From the NCBI GenBank assembly GCA_023663185.1, contig JAMPHY010000013.1, positions 32,225-96,224 of the forward strand: a stretch of 64,000 bases of DNA, given 5' to 3'. Below are positions 19,900 through 27,281 of this stretch, piece by piece. Positions within the stretch are counted from its first letter, which is position 1. Every line of letters starts with the position of its first letter. Source of the DNA: Clostridiales bacterium (GTDB taxonomy: Bacteria; Bacillota; Clostridia; Lachnospirales; Lachnospiraceae). Under the pieces are notes generated by a model that was given only the letters and a program-made list of their open reading frames with translations, did not search any database and was not told the DNA's origin. The position numbers and the translations under genes were made by a program.

Positions 19900-20955
19900 C
19901 TAATGCAACTGCCTGTATATCTTTCTTAGGATTTTAAAAATATCTGCATTGAACTTCTTGTCCACATCTGCCTCCATCATGGATAAGGCTTCCTCAATAT
20001 GATATGGATCTCTATATACACGATTCTCCGTCATTGCACAGTAAGCGCTCACCACGGAAATAATCTGTGCCGAGAGCGGAATTTCTTTGCCTTTTAAGCC
20101 GCACGGATAGCCGCTTCCGTCCCAGTTCTCATGATGATAATGCGCAATATCTATCGACATCTGTAAGAAATCATTATAATCTCCGGTATCTCGTATGTCC
20201 TCCAAAATCCTTGCACCTATAGTGGTATGCGTCCGTATTACTTTCAATTCTTCTAGGGAAAGCGGCTCTTTTTTCTGCAAAAGGTCAGTGGGTATCGCCA
20301 CATTGCCCAAATCGCATATAGGCGCCGCCAATTCTATCGTATCTATGTATGAATCGGATATCTGACTTCCGTACTCCTCCGATAACTGCATCGCTTCCGC
20401 CAATACACGACAGTTATAACTTAACCTCTCCATATGGTCTTTATCATAACATGCGTTTTCTCTCGCCACGCGGATAAGCGCATATAACACATTTTTCTTC
20501 TCCATCTCAAGCTGACGGAGCTGCTCTTCCACCGAAACCTGAAGCCGTCTGTTCATTTCCAGCATTTCGTTATTTGCTTCATAAAGCTTCAAATGCAGTT
20601 TAAGCCTTGCCTTTACCACCTGCGGTATAAACGGCTTGGTAATATAGTCCCCACCTCCGAGGTCAAAACCTTTTACAACGTCCGATGGATCGTCGAACGC
20701 GGAAATAAAAATTATCGGAATATCTCTGGTCGCCGGATTTTCCTTCAATATCTTACAGAACTCATATCCGTCCATTTCCGGCATCGCTATATCCAGAATA
20801 ATCAACTGCGGATTCAATCTGTTGACAATTTTAAGCGCCTGCACGCCGTTCTCCGCCAGTATCGGCTGATATCCCATCTCCTGAATTATGTCTCTTAGCA
20901 CAAATCTGTTAGAAGCAACGTCGTCTACAATAAGAATTTTTATTTCATCTGCCAT
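19900..20955 (-). CDS. Response regulator with degenerate HD-GYP-like output
   Basis: A 351-residue protein. The receiver (1-125) has DDVASN, acceptor Asp55 in LIILDIAMPEMDGYEF and Lys107 in YITKPF. After a coiled coil, residues ~155-351 follow HD-GYP phosphodiesterases: AAPICDLGNVAIP (211-222), RTHTTIGARIL and HHENWDGSGYPCGLKG (274-289). The HD pair is Cys214-Asp215 and the following lysine is Asn218, so cyclic-di-GMP hydrolysis may be lost or altered. First gene of the signalling operon. Confidence 0.9.
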   Translation of the reverse strand: MADEIKILIVDDVASNRFVLRDIIQEMGYQPILAENGVQALKIVNRLNPQLIILDIAMPEMDGYEFCKILKENPATRDIPIIFISAFDDPSDVVKGFDLGGGDYITKPFIPQVVKARLKLHLKLYEANNEMLEMNRRLQVSVEEQLRQLEMEKKNVLYALIRVARENACYDKDHMERLSYNCRVLAEAMQLSEEYGSQISDSYIDTIELAAPICDLGNVAIPTDLLQKKEPLSLEELKVIRTHTTIGARILEDIRDTGDYNDFLQMSIDIAHYHHENWDGSGYPCGLKGKEIPLSAQIISVVSAYCAMTENRVYRDPYHIEEALSMMEADVDKKFNADIFKILRKIYRQLH

Positions 20956-20992
20956 CTTTTAATAACCATGTCCCTTTCCAGCCTGCAAATCC
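20952..20992 (-). repeat. Leader sequence shared with the DegV-kinase gene (copy 2)
   Basis: On the minus strand, GCAGGCTGGAAAGGGACAT followed by GGTTA matches the leader near 17.1 kb at most positions. It sits directly before the ATG of the receiver/HD-GYP-like gene. It could be a duplicated translation-coupling leader or a regulator site. Confidence 0.5.
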
Positions 20993-21022
20993 GCGTCTGT
21001 CCACATGTGTCCTACAATTTCT

Positions 21023-21057
21023 AAAAAAGGCTGAACCTGAGCTGATTCAGCCTTTTT
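21023..21057 (-). terminator. Terminator of the phosphofructokinase gene
   Basis: A-run plus GGCTGAA (21023-21035) pairs with TTCAGCC plus T-run (21046-21057). It is placed 25 bp after the pfk stop in the direction of transcription and can act on both strands. Confidence 0.85.
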
Positions 21058-21081
21058 CTAATCCTATTTAAACGAATGAGT

Positions 21082-22311
21082 TTAAGCCTTGCGTACTAAA
21101 TGACGAGGCAGACCGTTTACAAATAACGGCTGTAATTCACCCATAATAAGCGGTCTTGCATACTTCTCATAACCATCGTTAAGGTTTTTGCCGTCCGCTG
21201 TTATCCACTCGTCAGGCACTTTTCTTTCCACATTGGCAATCGCATGAATATCATATGCGCTTGTTCCGCACTGATAAGGAGCGTCTCCGTTTCTATCAAG
21301 AGTAATCATCATACCTGTCTTGCCTTCTTCTGCTGCATTTACGGCGTCAAAACCAACTTGGAACGCTTCGTTAATATCGGTTAATGAAGCCAGATGCGTA
21401 GCCGCACGCTGCAAAGTTGAAAATTCGATAGCACGAGTCTTAAGACCTGTCTCTTCCGCAATCTTATTAGCAAGCATAGCCGCCGTACCGGACATCTGCT
21501 TATGTCCGAATGCGTCTACCGCTACCTCCTTACCAAGCTCGCATACATAACGTCCGTCTGCAATACGCACGCCTTCTGATACCGCAATAACTACGGAAGA
21601 CTTCTCATTAGCAAGCTTCTTAACGTCTTCCATGAACTTGTCCATGTCGAATACTTTTTCCGGTAAATAAATAGCGTCCGGACCGCTGCAGTCATCTCCC
21701 TTAGAAAGCGCCGCCGCCGCAGTAAGCCAGCCTGCGTTACGTCCCATAATCTCTACGATACAGATGGTAGGCTTACGCGCGCCAAAAGACTCATTATCGC
21801 GGATAATCTCTTTCATGCTGGTTGCGATATACTTAGCAGCAGAGCCGTATCCGGGGCAATGGTCCGTAATCGGAAGGTCGTTATCAATAGTCTTGGGAAC
21901 TCCCATAAATCTTTGCGGTTTGTTATGAGCCGCCGCATAGTCGGATAACATCTTCACGGTATCCATAGAGTCGTTTCCGCCTGCATAGAACAAACACTCG
22001 ATATCGTGCTTCTCCATAATCTCAAAAATTTTCTCGTATACGTCCTCATGTCCTTCAATCTTAGGCATTTTAAAACGGCATGAACCTAAGAACGCCGAGG
22101 GGGTTCTTTTCAATAATTCGATTCCCGTCTCATCGTCAAGGTATTCTCCGAGGTCAATCATATTATCCTGCAAAAATCCCTCAATACCATGAACCATACC
22201 ATAAATCTTTTTTACTCCCAGCTTCTTAGCAGCGGCATATACGCCCGCTACAGAAGAATTAATAACGGCAGTAGGACCGCCGGACTGACCAACAACAATA
22301 TTTCCCTTCAT
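21082..22311 (-). CDS. 6-phosphofructokinase, probably PPi-dependent type
   Basis: A 409-residue PfkA-fold enzyme. The nucleotide/PPi loop is GQSGGPTAVINSS and the phosphate-binding loop is YAGGNDSMDT, where ATP enzymes have GGDGS. The catalytic stretch is VPKTIDNDLPITDHCPG. A non-glycine at the second position and lysine in PKTIDND are marks of the pyrophosphate-using clade. The predicted reaction is reversible fructose-6-phosphate to fructose-1,6-bisphosphate. Phosphoryl donor is inferred from motifs only. Monocistronic, with its own terminator. Confidence 0.9.
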   Translation of the reverse strand: MKGNIVVGQSGGPTAVINSSVAGVYAAAKKLGVKKIYGMVHGIEGFLQDNMIDLGEYLDDETGIELLKRTPSAFLGSCRFKMPKIEGHEDVYEKIFEIMEKHDIECLFYAGGNDSMDTVKMLSDYAAAHNKPQRFMGVPKTIDNDLPITDHCPGYGSAAKYIATSMKEIIRDNESFGARKPTICIVEIMGRNAGWLTAAAALSKGDDCSGPDAIYLPEKVFDMDKFMEDVKKLANEKSSVVIAVSEGVRIADGRYVCELGKEVAVDAFGHKQMSGTAAMLANKIAEETGLKTRAIEFSTLQRAATHLASLTDINEAFQVGFDAVNAAEEGKTGMMITLDRNGDAPYQCGTSAYDIHAIANVERKVPDEWITADGKNLNDGYEKYARPLIMGELQPLFVNGLPRHLVRKA

Positions 22312-22387
22312 TGCAAAATCTCCTTTAATATCTTAATTTTTAATTTCTCATGAAATTATACCAAAAAAATCCATATGTGGCAAGCGC

Positions 22388-22420
22388 GAAAAAAGAGGGA
22401 TTGAACCAACAGTTCAACCC
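22388..22420 (-). terminator. Terminator of the TA/DUF1835 operon
   Basis: Stem GGGTTGAAC...GTTCAATCCC on the minus strand (22397-22420) followed by TCTTTTTT. It lies 18 bp after the DUF1835-type stop codon. Confidence 0.8.
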
Positions 22421-22437
22421 GCAAATTAACTCGAAAT

Positions 22438-23325
22438 CTATATTCGGCATATCATTCTGGCATATTTATTTTCTGAATCTTCAACAATTTTGATTTTTCC
22501 TGTTTGAATAAAGTAATCTATCCTTTTTGCATACCACCAGTCCCCTATTCCAAGCGGGCTATTGCCAAGTATATCGCCAATCAGCCTTGCTTCTTTTATT
22601 GGCTTTGGGGAAATTCTTTTCCAGATTAGGAAATCATAAAAGTCCTGCGCCACTCCGATAAGCTTTCCATTGACAAATGCGCGCAACGGGCTGTTATCTT
22701 CCTGCAAACTGCTCCATAACATAGCGTACATTCGGATTTCTTCCCCTGATAATTTACTTTCACAGTTTAAAAATCCGGCAAATTCTTCTGCGGCAACCTC
22801 GCCCCAGTTTTTACATGAAATAATGACATTATCGGGGCGGACTCTGTATTCGGGCAGTTTGACCACGCTTATTTCATTCTGATACCCTTGAAGGCTTACG
22901 CATAAATGATAAAAGCCGCACCTTGAATATGGCGCGTCGCTATACCATATCCTAATCTTTTCGCCATCTGCTAAGTATGCTTTCAGGCGTTCCATTTCAG
23001 CGCAATAATGTCCACATAACTGCATTAACTCCGTATCCATCGTATCATCTTTTGTGCCTCGTCCTTGTGCATACATGGAATAAATCAGGTTCTTGCGATA
23101 CTCACTATCTACAGCTTCCCTTATATCACCGATATCTAATAAAAAGCCAAGGCAGATAACTTCGTCCGGCGTTCCTTCAACCCAGCCGCAGTTTTCTCTT
23201 TCAGGCGGCTTCTTCTTTCCAACTGTCCATATAGCTGTAGGACCATCAATTTTGCTTGTGATAACAGTGCTTTTGGCTGCCTTCATTGCGGCGGCTTCAC
23301 TTTCTCCGAATAATACTTCTATCAT
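22438..23325 (-). CDS. DUF1835/DUF3658-like protein
   Basis: A 295-residue soluble protein. The N-terminal MIEVLFGESEAAAMKAAK and the following VICLGFLLDIGDI match my recollection of DUF1835; the C-terminal half (GEKIRIWYSDAPYSRCGFYHL, then LIGDILGNSPLGIGDWWYAKRI) resembles the DUF3658 partner domain. Function is unknown. It begins 15 bp after the PIN toxin stop and is likely co-transcribed with the RelB/PIN module. Confidence 0.7.
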   Translation of the reverse strand: MIEVLFGESEAAAMKAAKSTVITSKIDGPTAIWTVGKKKPPERENCGWVEGTPDEVICLGFLLDIGDIREAVDSEYRKNLIYSMYAQGRGTKDDTMDTELMQLCGHYCAEMERLKAYLADGEKIRIWYSDAPYSRCGFYHLCVSLQGYQNEISVVKLPEYRVRPDNVIISCKNWGEVAAEEFAGFLNCESKLSGEEIRMYAMLWSSLQEDNSPLRAFVNGKLIGVAQDFYDFLIWKRISPKPIKEARLIGDILGNSPLGIGDWWYAKRIDYFIQTGKIKIVEDSENKYARMICRI

Positions 23326-23340
23326 TTTGATTCCTCGTTC

Positions 23341-23757
23341 TTACTTAACAGTGTCAATAATCTTCATCATCTCCGCCGGAGTAACAATGAACTTTTTATC
23401 TGGAAAATGTCTGGTATTCCCAGTCACAAGATATGCGCCATCTCTACGCTTTTCCATTGTTACTTCATAAAATATCAGGTCGTCCATGTCCGGAATCACT
23501 TCACCAGTTGAAGATGGGTACACCTCAACACCAAACGTTTCAATAGTCTCAAGAATCACATCAATGTCTTTCTCATGAATGTGAAACTTCGAGCGATGTG
23601 CTACTTCTTTATACTCTGCCAAAATCTCCGAATGATACAGTGGCGTAATCCGTCCGTCAAGCACAGCCTGAATCACCCGATAAGTCGCTGACTCCCTATT
23701 CTTCGTGAGCAATACTGATATAATCACATTGGTGTCGATTACTGCTAAGACAGACAT
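23341..23757 (-). CDS. PIN-domain toxin of a RelB/PIN module
   Basis: A 138-residue PIN ribonuclease-like protein. Conserved acids are visible in VIDTNVIISVLLT, EILAEYKEV and DMDDLIFYEVT, and a final acidic TRH region follows. It belongs to the COG1569-like PIN toxins. The stop of the antitoxin and this ATG share one base (TAATG), a typical coupled toxin-antitoxin arrangement. Confidence 0.87.
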   Translation of the reverse strand: MSVLAVIDTNVIISVLLTKNRESATYRVIQAVLDGRITPLYHSEILAEYKEVAHRSKFHIHEKDIDVILETIETFGVEVYPSSTGEVIPDMDDLIFYEVTMEKRRDGAYLVTGNTRHFPDKKFIVTPAEMMKIIDTVK

Positions 23758-24071
23758 TATTTACCTGCTTTCCGCGCGGCACGGACCGCTGCAATCTCCG
23801 CGTTAATCTCCTCCGGCGTCATCTCTGGGAGTGTCGCCGCATTGAGCCTGATATTCTCAAGTGCCTGCAGTCCTCTTTCACGCAACATTTTTTCGTCAGT
23901 TTTGGGAAGTGTGGTTGCAAAAGGAAGTCCTTTTTCAATTCTTGTACGGGCAAAAAACATCCGAATAGCAGTTGGTATATCTAGCCCCATTTTTGCATAA
24001 ATATCTGCCACTTCATCACGCAAATCTTTGTCTAAACGAACTTGTACGAGCGCTTGTTCTGCCATTGCCAT
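23757..24071 (-). CDS. RelB/DinJ-family antitoxin
   Basis: A 104-residue protein. The N-terminal ribbon-helix-helix VQVRLDKDLRDEVADIYAKM, then LDIPTAIRMFFARTRIEKGLPF, is typical of RelB/DinJ. The C-terminal tail is charged and should bind the toxin. RelB/DinJ usually partners RelE/YafQ toxins; here the partner is a PIN protein. Probably autorepressed through the palindrome at its promoter. Confidence 0.88.
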   Translation of the reverse strand: MAMAEQALVQVRLDKDLRDEVADIYAKMGLDIPTAIRMFFARTRIEKGLPFATTLPKTDEKMLRERGLQALENIRLNAATLPEMTPEEINAEIAAVRAARKAGK

Positions 24072-24109
24072 AATCCCCTTTCTATCAATAGTTATGTTAT
24101 ATATTTTCT

Positions 24110-24144
24110 CATACTATTGTATGTATTATTCATATTTTTGTCAA
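24110..24144 (-). promoter_or_regulatory. Promoter and operator of the RelB/PIN operon
   Basis: On the minus strand TTGACA (24139-24144) and TACAAT (24116-24121) are 17 bp apart. A palindrome, CATAC-N4-GTATG (24110-24123), covers the -10, the placement expected for antitoxin autorepression. Confidence 0.75.
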
Positions 24145-24205
24145 CAAAAGCCTTGCTATTGATTACAAGAGGGAAAAATAATTGTTTTACACTTATCCAT
24201 ACCTA

Positions 24206-25070
24206 TCAAAATGCAAATGGAAAATCAAATTTCTCCCCTACGGAGATGGCGTACCCTTCCGGCGCTTCAATAACTGTAAAACTCGCGCCGTCCCAGCCAA
24301 TGATTTTTATGATTCCCTTTACAATTCTGGTATCTGCATCATTCGATGTGAAAGCCAGTTCTCCATTTTCATTGTCAACAAAGGTTCCCTTAAATTCCCC
24401 CACTCTGTAAATGGAAATAACGGCTTCATCATCTCCTGAATATCCTTGTCGGGTAATCATAGAGCTGTATATGCTTCCTGTTTCCTGATTATCTACAAAA
24501 AATCCGTACTTTGCTGACCGTTCCGGCATAACAAAGGATTCACCTGTTATCTTTGCTAATTCATTCGCAAGAACATAAGCCCTGTTTTTAGTAATCTCTT
24601 CTAAAAAGGACTTTCTCCTTTGTTTGCTGATCAGCGGAATTGCTGAATCTACTCCAAAGACTATTTAATTCAGTATCCCATATTACGAAAAACCATTGGG
24701 ACGATACATTCATTTCTCCTTGAGTTTGGGCTGCCTGAGCTAACGGAGTGTACTTTTGGATAATCTTCTCAATATTCTCCAATTCTTCTTGCAAAGTGTC
24801 AGAACCTGATACCACATAGTCAACATCTGCCTTAATATTTTCAGAATAGTCATAGGTAAAATCTATTTCAAGTTCATCAGCCAATTTATTCTGCTGTGTG
24901 TCCTTGTCGTTTTGCTTTGCATAATCTGACGTATCTGTGTCCGTATTTTCTGAATCTTCAATATACTCAACCTGCACATCTTCTACTGCAATTCTCTTTT
25001 GTCCGTAAGCAGAAAGCGCAAATATTACTGCTGTTGCCGCTGCTGTTATCATTATAATTGGTTTTTTCAT
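24206..25070 (-). pseudogene. Decayed secreted LprI-like (DUF1311) protein gene
   Basis: Two reading frames form one broken gene. The first (25070-24588) has a signal peptide/anchor, an acidic Asp/Thr-rich linker, then DTELNSLWSRFSNSADQQTK, typical of lysozyme-inhibitor LprI-type domains, and stops after VLFRRDY. The second frame continues from about 24610 (EEITKNRAYVLANELAKITG) and on through MPERSAKYGFFVDNQ to 24206. Relative to my recollection of the family about 30 residues are missing at the junction, which lies on a T5 run, so both a deletion and a frameshift occurred. A sequencing error could explain the shift but not the missing segment. Confidence 0.6.
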
Positions 25071-25181
25071 AATAATTCCTCATTTTTTCTACACACAATA
25101 AAAATGGGAAAACTCGAAGCATAAATTCTATCACATACAACTTAAATCAGTTTTCTTTTGATATAAAACATGGATTTCAAA

Positions 25182-25595
25182 TCATTTTCCTACTAATTTA
25201 CAAAACTCTTTGGGTGTAATCGCCTTCGTATCAGCACATTTATAATCTTCCATATTTCTTGTTACAATATAATCTGCCTTTGCTGAGACGGCACATTTGT
25301 CTTGCAGGCAGTCCTCAAAATCCTTAAATTCCACACTCTCAACTGCTTTGACTACTTCATCATGCCCTGTACTGACTACTGATAACAAGGTACATATCTG
25401 TTTTAACATTTCCCTGCGAACGTTATCAGGCTTTTTTCTTAATATGAACCATATATTTGGCAAAGAATGGAACGCAACACAACCTTGCACTTTTCCATCA
25501 GCACATATTTCCATTATTTTCTTTGCGTCATCGAAAAATTCTTCTCTTTCAGCAAGATAGTCAAGAATAACATTTGTATCAACCAATACCACCAT
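25182..25595 (-). CDS. PIN-domain toxin (second module)
   Basis: A 137-residue VapC-like PIN protein: VLVDTNVILDYLAEREEF at the N-terminus, conserved acidic residue in FKDFEDCLQ, and late TRNMEDYKCAD. A metal-dependent RNase fold is expected. The start overlaps the upstream antitoxin by 17 bp. It is unrelated at motif level to the other PIN toxin nearby. Confidence 0.87.
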   Translation of the reverse strand: MVVLVDTNVILDYLAEREEFFDDAKKIMEICADGKVQGCVAFHSLPNIWFILRKKPDNVRREMLKQICTLLSVVSTGHDEVVKAVESVEFKDFEDCLQDKCAVSAKADYIVTRNMEDYKCADTKAITPKEFCKLVGK

Positions 25596-25824
25596 ATTTT
25601 TCTTCCCTCGCTTCCGCCAGTTCTTTATCTGGATTAAAATCTATCGGAAAACCGCCTCTCAACTGCTCCAATCTCTGAAACGCTTTCATTTTATCTGATA
25701 CTGTTGGATTGACCGTCTCATTTTCTTTATGAATCAATCTCTCGATTATTTCCAATATAAATTTCACATCAACATCTGACATATTAGCCACATGATTTAT
25801 TACCTGCTCTTGTGCTGTGGACAT
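25579..25824 (-). CDS. Antitoxin partner of the second PIN toxin
   Basis: An 81-residue acidic protein (helical, FILEIIERLIHKENE; C-terminal DKELAEAREEKYGGIG). No named family recognised, but size, order, charge and the 17-bp overlap with a PIN gene fit an antitoxin. A palindrome, GTTATT-N5-AATAAC (25855-25871), upstream of its ATG may be its operator. Confidence 0.75.
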   Translation of the reverse strand: MSTAQEQVINHVANMSDVDVKFILEIIERLIHKENETVNPTVSDKMKAFQRLEQLRGGFPIDFNPDKELAEAREEKYGGIG

Positions 25825-25854
25825 TGTAACACCGCCTTCCCATATCTGAGTATA

Positions 25855-25871
25855 GTTATTTGTTCAATAAC
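25855..25871. promoter_or_regulatory. Palindromic candidate operator of the second TA module
   Basis: GTTATT-TGTTC-AATAAC is a perfect 6-bp inverted repeat 31 bp before the antitoxin ATG. A TTGACA lies just upstream on the minus strand (25883-25888). Confidence 0.5.
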
Positions 25872-25969
25872 TTTTCACTGTTCTGTCAAAATTATTATAT
25901 CACGCTCATATCAATCATTCCACAAAATTCTCCTCCAAACCTGTAAGGCAAAATTTCCTTTTCACCCTA

Positions 25970-26917
25970 TCATTGCAGCAGATATACAAAATATGCGGCG
26001 TAGCATACCAGCATAATAATACCGCCGCTGCGCTGAAGCTTCTGTTTACGCAGTACGCACAGCCAGAGCAGAACGGCTGCCGCTATGCAGGCAATGCTGT
26101 CAATGAGGAACGCATTGGAATAAACAACAGGTGTTATTGTCGCGGTAATTCCTACTACGAAAAGAATGTTGAACAGGTTGCTTCCTACGATATTTCCAAC
26201 CGCAATATCCGCCTTGCCTTTTATTGCCGCCGTAGCAGAGGTGACAAGCTCAGGAAGCGAAGTTCCGAATGCTACAATCGTCAGTCCGATAAGACGCTCG
26301 CTCATGCCGAATATCCTTGCAAGTTCAGTCGCCGCATCAACCGTAACGTCGCTGCCTATTACAATCATAACTCCGCCGATAAGAATCATTAAAAGTGTCT
26401 TTAATATACCACTTTTTTTATCATCTTCCTTTTTCTCTTCGACTACGGCAGCCGCCTGCCCTTTCTTCGTCATGCGCAGCAGATAAAGCATATACAGCAC
26501 CATGCCGATTAACAGGATAATGCCTTCAAGTCTGCCTACTGTTCCATCAAAAAGCCCTAATGCCGGCAAAAGCAGCGACGCTGCAATTACAATGGGGATT
26601 TCATATTTGACTGTCGATTTCTGCACAAGCAACGGTGAAATTGTCGCGGTAATGCCTAAGATTAAAAGCACGTTCATTATATTGCTGCCAAGTACGTTGC
26701 CTATCGTAATCTCCGCGCTGCCTTTCAACGCCGCAGAAGTGCTGACCGCAGCTTCCGGCAGACTTGTCCCCATCGCTACTATCGTCAGTCCAATAACAAG
26801 CTGCGGTATGCCGAACCGCTCGGCAAGGCTGCTCGCGCCCTCCACAAACCAATCGGCTCCCTTTACCAGCATAACGAAGCCTACTACTAATAATAACAGT
26901 TGTAATGCTATGTTCAT
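25970..26917 (-). CDS. CaCA-family cation antiporter (YrbG-like)
   Basis: A 315-residue membrane protein with two inverted halves. Each carries the alpha-repeat: MGTSLPEAAVSTSAALKGSA with GNVLGSN, and FGTSLPELVTSATAAIKGKA with GNIVGSN. These repeats form the ion-binding core of Na+/Ca2+-type exchangers. Eight to ten membrane segments. The gene sits behind a probable manganese-sensing yybP-ykoY riboswitch, which makes Mn2+ or Ca2+ export plausible. Confidence 0.93.
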   Translation of the reverse strand: MNIALQLLLLVVGFVMLVKGADWFVEGASSLAERFGIPQLVIGLTIVAMGTSLPEAAVSTSAALKGSAEITIGNVLGSNIMNVLLILGITATISPLLVQKSTVKYEIPIVIAASLLLPALGLFDGTVGRLEGIILLIGMVLYMLYLLRMTKKGQAAAVVEEKKEDDKKSGILKTLLMILIGGVMIVIGSDVTVDAATELARIFGMSERLIGLTIVAFGTSLPELVTSATAAIKGKADIAVGNIVGSNLFNILFVVGITATITPVVYSNAFLIDSIACIAAAVLLWLCVLRKQKLQRSGGIIMLVCYAAYFVYLLQ

Positions 26918-26950
26918 TTTTCTTCTCCCTTCTTACTTTGGTACACTTAT

Positions 26951-27134
26951 ATAAAAAATAAAGACCTTCGGCACTTTCGTGCTAAAAGTCTCGTACTTTC
27001 TGGTATTTCCTCGCATTAAATCAAGATTTAACATTTAATTATATCTAAATACTAGCTCTGGAAATCGAAAGATGCGCAAACACGGTCTTCACCGGGGCAT
27101 GTTGCTTACGCATAAATACTACTCCCTCTTAACT
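26951..27134 (-). ncRNA. Probable yybP-ykoY (Mn2+) riboswitch with terminator
   Basis: Read on the minus strand the leader begins UAAGAGGGAGUAGU and later has UACGAGACUUUUAGC. These match the yybP-ykoY loops GGGGAGUAG and GCRAGACC, and UAAGAG can pair with CUUUUA as P1. The 3' part of P1 also enters a terminator: GACUUUUAGCAC/GUGCCGAAGGUC (26963-26990) followed by a U-rich run. Ligand binding should keep P1 and prevent termination. The rest of the 364-bp gap upstream of 27134 holds the divergent MATE promoter. Confidence 0.72.
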
Positions 27135-27214
27135 TGTCATAAGATTATCATATGTGGGCAGCGGTGTCAATAAATTTTTTAGGTCAGGCAGATGATTAAA
27201 TGGAGAGTTTATGA

Positions 27215-27249
27215 TATAATTGATATATTTATTGTACCAAGCGTACAAT
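27215..27249 (+). promoter_or_regulatory. MATE gene -10 and palindromic operator
   Basis: TATAAT (27215-27220) is followed by ATTGTAC-CAAGC-GTACAAT (27231-27249), a perfect 7-bp inverted repeat over the transcription start. This suits a MarR/TetR-type repressor site. The regulator is not encoded next to it. Confidence 0.55.
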
Positions 27250-27281
27250 TACACAATTAAAAAGGAGTTACATAAAAAACC

